NCBI GenBank assembly: GCA_029883965.1
Contig: JAOUIN010000095.1
Coordinates: forward strand, 1-8,502
Reading direction: 5' to 3'
From: Betaproteobacteria bacterium
GTDB lineage: Bacteria; Pseudomonadota; Gammaproteobacteria; Burkholderiales; SG8-41
DNA: 8,502 nucleotides
Positions 5,550 to 8,502 of the stretch are shown piece by piece. Numbering within the stretch: position 1 is the first letter of the stretch; every line of letters begins with the position of its first letter. The notes beneath the pieces were generated by a model. The model was not told the origin of the DNA and ran no database searches. It was given only the letters and a program-made list of their open reading frames with translations. The position numbers and the translations under genes are program-made.

Positions 5550-6467
5550 TCAGTCCCTCAACTCGCGGCCGGTGAGTTTGAGGAACACATCTTCAAGACT
5601 GGCGCGACGGTGCAGGTAACGCAGGTCGCTGCGGCCATCGAGATCGGCAATCAGCGGCGCCGGATCGTGGGTGTAGCAGAAAATGGTCTCACCGGTGATT
5701 TCGCAGCGCTCGGCATGGCTGCGGCCGAAGCGCTCGGCCCAGTCCGGTGCGATCTCACCGTAGACCTCGACCACCTGCGGCTCGATGTGCTGCGCGATCA
5801 GTGCCCGCGGTCCGCCCTCGGCGATGATGCGGCCGTGATCCATGATGGCAACGCGGCTGCACAGCCGCTCGGCTTCTTCCATGAAATGCGTCGTCAGCAG
5901 CAGTGTTTTGCCGCGTTTGAGCAATTGCCGCAGGCGCTCCCAGATCACGTGGCGCGCCTGCGGATCGAGGCCGGTGGTGGGCTCGTCGAGAAACACCAGT
6001 TCGGGATCGTTGATCAGTGCCCGTGCCAGCGTCAGCCGCCGCTTCATGCCGCCCGACAGGGTCTGGATGCGGGTATCGGCGCGGCTTGCGAGTCCCGCGA
6101 AATCGAGCAGGTCGGGGATGCGCGCATTCAGTTCGTGGTCGCTGGTGCCGAAGTAGCGGCCGAATATCAGCAGATTCTCGCGGATGGTGAAATCCGGATC
6201 GAGGTTGTCGAACTGCGGCACGACGCCGATGCGCAGCCGCGCTTCACGCGCCTGTTGCGGTACCGGCCGGCCGAGCACGCTGATATCGCCCGCATCGGGT
6301 TCGGTCAGGCCCAGGCACAGCCGCAGCGTTGTGGTTTTGCCGGCGCCGTTGGGACCGAGCAGGCCGAAACATTCGCCCGGCCGCAGCGCAAAATCGACGC
6401 CGCAGACGACTTCATGCGCACCGTAGAACTTGCGCAGTCCGGACGCGGTGAGTGGCGGTGCGTTCAC
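5550..6467 (-). CDS. ABC transporter ATP-binding protein, NodI/DrrA-like
   Basis: This 305-residue ATPase powers the adjacent ABC-2 permease. It has Walker A GPNGAGKTT (38-46), Q-loop Gln85 (GVVPQFDNLD), signature LSGGMKRR (137-144), Walker B LVFLDEP (157-163), the D-loop TTGLD and the switch His194. The C-terminal 80 or so residues are the extra domain of the NodI/DrrA exporter subfamily. The start is GTG at 6467. It overlaps the TGA of the hydrolase gene by four bases (GTGA), a sign of coupled translation. The substrate is unknown. Confidence 0.93.
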   Translation of the reverse strand: MNAPPLTASGLRKFYGAHEVVCGVDFALRPGECFGLLGPNGAGKTTTLRLCLGLTEPDAGDISVLGRPVPQQAREARLRIGVVPQFDNLDPDFTIRENLLIFGRYFGTSDHELNARIPDLLDFAGLASRADTRIQTLSGGMKRRLTLARALINDPELVFLDEPTTGLDPQARHVIWERLRQLLKRGKTLLLTTHFMEEAERLCSRVAIMDHGRIIAEGGPRALIAQHIEPQVVEVYGEIAPDWAERFGRSHAERCEITGETIFCYTHDPAPLIADLDGRSDLRYLHRRASLEDVFLKLTGRELRD

Positions 6468-7096
6468 GCGCAGTGCCGCTGCACGATGCTCGCGAGGATG
6501 TGCAGCCGTCCGTGGAAGAAATGTTCGCCGCCGGGCACTACCACCAGAGGCAGGTTCTGCGGCCGTGCCCAGTTCATGACGTCCGCCAGCGGCACCACGT
6601 CGTCGACCTCGCCGTGGACGACCAGCGTGTCGGCGGGGACCGCGGCCGCAGAAAAGCGGTTGACCGCAGGACCGACGAGGATCAGCCGCTCTGCGGTCAA
6701 TGTCTGCGCGACCCGGGTCTGCACGAAGGCGCCGAAGGAAAATCCGGCCAGCAGCAGCGGCAGATGATCGTAACGCGCGAGGACGTGATTTGCGACGGCG
6801 AGCAGGTCCTCGGTTTCGCCGTTGCCTTCATCGAACGTGCCGGCACTGGCGCCGACGCCGCGAAAGTTCGGGCGCACGGCTACGTAGCCGAGGCCGAACA
6901 GGGTCTTGGCGAGCGTGGTGACAACCTTGTTGTCCTTGGTGCCGCCCTGCACCGGATTCGGGTGCGCGATCAGCGCGATGCCGCGCCGCGGCTTACCCGG
7001 ATCGTTGATATCGGTCTCGAGATTGCCGGCAGGACCGGCGATAACCAGGCGCTCAAGCGTGGATGGTGACATCGGGCGTGATTCGGTTTTGGACAT
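6464..7096 (-). CDS. Alpha/beta hydrolase, COG2945-like
   Basis: This is a 210-residue cytosolic alpha/beta hydrolase without a signal peptide. The order AHPNPVQGGTKDNKVV (45-60), RPNFRGVGASAG (75-86), the nucleophile elbow GFSFG with Ser120, the acid in HGEVDDVVP (Asp165 or Asp166) and the histidine in GGEHFFHG (His192) matches the COG2945-type esterases/hydrolases. Enzymes of this group are mostly uncharacterised, and the substrate cannot be inferred. The start at 7096 is the longest; a second ATG at 7072 is possible, and neither has a strong ribosome binding site. It is the first gene of the tight run with the ABC exporter, overlapping it by four bases. Confidence 0.85.
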   Translation of the reverse strand: MSKTESRPMSPSTLERLVIAGPAGNLETDINDPGKPRRGIALIAHPNPVQGGTKDNKVVTTLAKTLFGLGYVAVRPNFRGVGASAGTFDEGNGETEDLLAVANHVLARYDHLPLLLAGFSFGAFVQTRVAQTLTAERLILVGPAVNRFSAAAVPADTLVVHGEVDDVVPLADVMNWARPQNLPLVVVPGGEHFFHGRLHILASIVQRHCA

Positions 7097-7185
7097 CGGA
7101 TCAGCGTAAGTAAAAAAACATGGATGGTCTGGCCCCGGGTCCGGCGGGCGTCAGATCCCGGCGTTCCCCACGGGGCAGATGCTGT
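7097..7185. other. Non-coding gap between ferredoxin and hydrolase genes
   Basis: These 89 bases are GC-rich, with small palindromes (CCCGGG, and CCCC-AC-GGGG) and a run of seven A on the plus strand just before the hydrolase start. No hairpin with a downstream T-run in the right place was found, so a terminator is not claimed. A promoter for the hydrolase-exporter run could lie here, but none is clear. Confidence 0.4.
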
Positions 7186-7494
7186 TCAGATTTTCAACCG
7201 CTCGACGATACGGCCATGTCGCAGGTGTTCATCGACGATCTCGTCGATGTCTTCACGGTCGACATAGGTGTACCAGACTTCTTCCGGGTACACCACCAGC
7301 ACCGGACCTTCGTCGCAGCGGTCCAGACAGCCGGCCTGGTTGATGCGGACCTTGCCTGCGCCCGAGAGCTTGAGATCCTTGACCTTTTGCTTGGCGTAAT
7401 CGCGCAGGTCCTGCGCGCCGTGGTCGTTGCAGCAACGGGCGCCGGCTTCGCGCTGGTTGCAGCAAAAGAATACATGGTGTTTGTAATAGCTCAT
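7186..7494 (-). CDS. (2Fe-2S) thioredoxin-like ferredoxin
   Basis: This is a 102-residue small cytosolic protein of the thioredoxin-fold [2Fe-2S] group, related to NuoE-type and Azotobacter-type shell ferredoxins. Cluster ligands come from the N-terminal FFCCNQREAGARCC (Cys11/12 and Cys21/22) and the later GCLDRC (Cys56, Cys60, a CxxxC). There is one extra cysteine in each N-terminal pair. YPEEVWYTYVDREDIDEIVDEH is typical of the proteobacterial subfamily. The redox partner is unknown. The start at 7494 fits the family N-terminus, although no Shine-Dalgarno precedes it, only a run of C. It may have its own promoter. Confidence 0.9.
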   Translation of the reverse strand: MSYYKHHVFFCCNQREAGARCCNDHGAQDLRDYAKQKVKDLKLSGAGKVRINQAGCLDRCDEGPVLVVYPEEVWYTYVDREDIDEIVDEHLRHGRIVERLKI

Positions 7495-7503
7495 GGGGGG
7501 GTG

Positions 7504-7553
7504 TGCGGCGGAAGGCCGCAGGCCCGATTATAACCGGCGCGCCGCGGGATCAA
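7504..7553 (-). promoter_or_regulatory. Candidate promoter and leader hairpin of the ferredoxin gene
   Basis: On the minus strand a perfect TATAAT lies at 7532-7527. A weak TTGATC at 7553-7548 could be its -35, though the 15-base spacing is short. A start near 7520 would place a perfect six-pair hairpin TGCGGC-CTTCC-GCCGCA (7520-7504) at the very 5' end of the transcript. The ATG follows about 10 bases later, without a ribosome binding site. Confidence 0.4.
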
Positions 7554-7918
7554 CGCCGCGAGTATTTCCGCGACGAACCGCGGGACAGCGCGACCGGATA
7601 CTTGCGTGCATTGAGTTTCATCTTGCGCTGTGCCGCCGCGAGCGGATCGATATCCAGCACGTCAGTCAGGCGCAGCAGGTAGAGCAGCACGTCGGCGACT
7701 TCCTCTTCGACTGCGCGCCGGTCATGTGCGTCAAGCTTGGCGCTCTGTTCCGGTGTCAGCCATTGAAAACATTCCAGGAGTTCGGCGGATTCGACGCTGA
7801 GCGCCATCGCCAGGTTCTTGGGCGTATGGAACTGCTGCCAGTCGCGGGCGGCGGCAAACCGGCGCAGGTCGTTGCGCAGGCTGGTGATGGTGGCGCGGGG
7901 TCTGGTGCTGCGTTTCAT
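7550..7918 (-). CDS. MazG-like nucleotide pyrophosphohydrolase
   Basis: This is a 122-residue all-alpha NTP pyrophosphatase of the MazG/dCTPase (RS21-C6-like) type. These hydrolyse (d)NTPs to the monophosphate and pyrophosphate with Mg2+, clearing non-canonical nucleotides. The metal-binding acidic residues are Glu43 and Glu46 (ESAE) and Glu73 and Asp76 (EVAD), on two helices; FHTPKNLAMALSVE is the family's typical lead-in. The start at 7918 is preferred because the family begins with a short basic segment before the first helix, as here (MKRSTRPR). ATGs at 7927 and 7951 are also in frame; the latter would overlap the upstream gene. The basic C-terminal tail (RGSSRKYSRR) is unusual. The gene begins 19 bases after the upstream membrane-protein gene. 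Confidence 0.87.
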   Translation of the reverse strand: MKRSTRPRATITSLRNDLRRFAAARDWQQFHTPKNLAMALSVESAELLECFQWLTPEQSAKLDAHDRRAVEEEVADVLLYLLRLTDVLDIDPLAAAQRKMKLNARKYPVALSRGSSRKYSRR

Positions 7919-7937
7919 TGGGCGCATCCGGTTTCGG

Positions 7938-8502
7938 TCAGTGGTTGGCATTGTTGCGTCCGGACAGGCCGAACAGCAGGAACGACATGGCCAGGAACGG
8001 CCAGATGTCGGAAAGGGCATGAAGCATGCTGGAAAAACTGAGGAAATGACTGATGCGGCCGCTCAGCAGATAAACCGGCGCCGGGCGATACGGGTTCTCG
8101 GGAATGCTGTTGACCAGCACGACGGCGGCAATCAGCGCCAAGAGCGCCGCCGCCGCGCGGCCGCGGTGCGGCAGCCGGGTCAGCACCAGCAGCAGCGCGA
8201 GCGCGGCGGCGAGTCCGGCGCCGAAGCCCGGGGTCAGCCAGCTCCAGGGGTTGGGTGCGCGCGATATCAACAGCACCGCTGCGGTTTTAAGTGCGATGGC
8301 TCCGGCGAGGATCATCGTCAGTGCGCGCCAGTAGCCCCAGCGGATTTCGCGCGCAGCACTGGCCAGCAACAGACCCAGCGCGACGACATTGAGCATCACG
8401 ACAGCGGCTTCCATCAGCAGATAACCGCCCGGTGCGTAATCGAAAAGTGCGGTGAGGCCCAGCCCTTCGCGCAGATCGCCGTTTCCGAGCGTGACGGGCG
8501 AT
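7938..8502 (-). CDS. Multi-pass membrane protein, C-terminal part (probably cut by right edge)
   Basis: The first ATG in the window is at 8414, giving 158 residues. However, the frame stays open for 29 more codons to the edge and reads like protein (LGNGDLREGLGLTALFDYAPGG), so the gene probably begins outside. There are about four to five hydrophobic helices, beginning EAAVVMLNVVALGLLL and ending WPFLAMSFLLFGL. The pattern NPYRPAPVYLLSGRISHFLS before a last helix with WPF recalls the C-terminal ends of long VanZ-like proteins, but this is a loose resemblance and I do not assign a function. The stop is 19 bases before the MazG-like start. Confidence 0.7.
   Translation of the reverse strand, partial: SPVTLGNGDLREGLGLTALFDYAPGGYLLMEAAVVMLNVVALGLLLASAAREIRWGYWRALTMILAGAIALKTAAVLLISRAPNPWSWLTPGFGAGLAAALALLLVLTRLPHRGRAAAALLALIAAVVLVNSIPENPYRPAPVYLLSGRISHFLSFSSMLHALSDIWPFLAMSFLLFGLSGRNNANH

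Noticed and set aside
5253..6767. Long plus-strand open frame of about 500 codons
   Set aside because: It lies opposite the ABC ATPase and permease genes, which carry clear motifs. Long antisense frames are expected in GC-rich DNA and its translation shows no domain.
7097..7185. Intrinsic terminator after the ferredoxin gene
   Set aside because: The hairpins are weak and the only T-run on the transcript strand lies close to the hydrolase start, not directly after a stem.

Overview
The window looks like chromosomal DNA of a GC-rich proteobacterium. A gammaproteobacterium, or possibly a betaproteobacterium, is the best guess. The basis is the family makeup: a NodI/NodJ-type ABC exporter, a CopD/HemJ-like protein, a THUMP-domain RNA methyltransferase and a small [2Fe-2S] protein. 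That is recognition of families, not a taxonomic test. The housekeeping genes are GC-rich and tightly packed; two genes near the left side are visibly richer in A+T.

Layout. Bases 1-265 (+) hold the C-terminus of an FMN-dependent alpha-hydroxy-acid dehydrogenase. Bases 293-2756 are a small, complete integron. The integrase gene intI lies on the minus strand (1318-293). An attI-like region with direct repeats and a candidate outward cassette promoter follows (about 1373-1483). Two gene cassettes read rightward: cassette 1 (1478-2047) carries a Sel1/TPR-like protein, and cassette 2 (2048-2750) carries a five-helix, histidine-rich membrane protein. Each ends in a recognisable attC site (1976-2053 and 2667-2756). 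The last recombination point, G|TTA at 2750/2751, falls exactly on the stop codon of the next chromosomal gene, which is read in the opposite direction.

From 2751 to the right edge everything is on the minus strand. In transcription order it runs: a membrane protein cut by the right edge, a MazG-like nucleotide pyrophosphohydrolase, a [2Fe-2S] thioredoxin-like ferredoxin, an alpha/beta hydrolase, an ABC ATPase and its ABC-2 permease, a CopD/HemJ-like membrane protein, an exported HIRAN-domain protein and an RlmL-like 23S rRNA methyltransferase. From the hydrolase onward, neighbouring genes overlap or are at most 15 nt apart, so they are probably one operon. The operon ends head-on against the integron array.

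The most interesting part is the integron. It is an apparently intact IntI/attI/attC recombination system with two cassettes of unknown function, lodged between ordinary chromosomal genes. Its distal recombination point is fused to the stop codon of the rRNA methyltransferase gene. Short reading frames cross the attI junction and end right at the first cassette's start codon. No RNA genes, insertion sequences or CRISPR arrays were seen.
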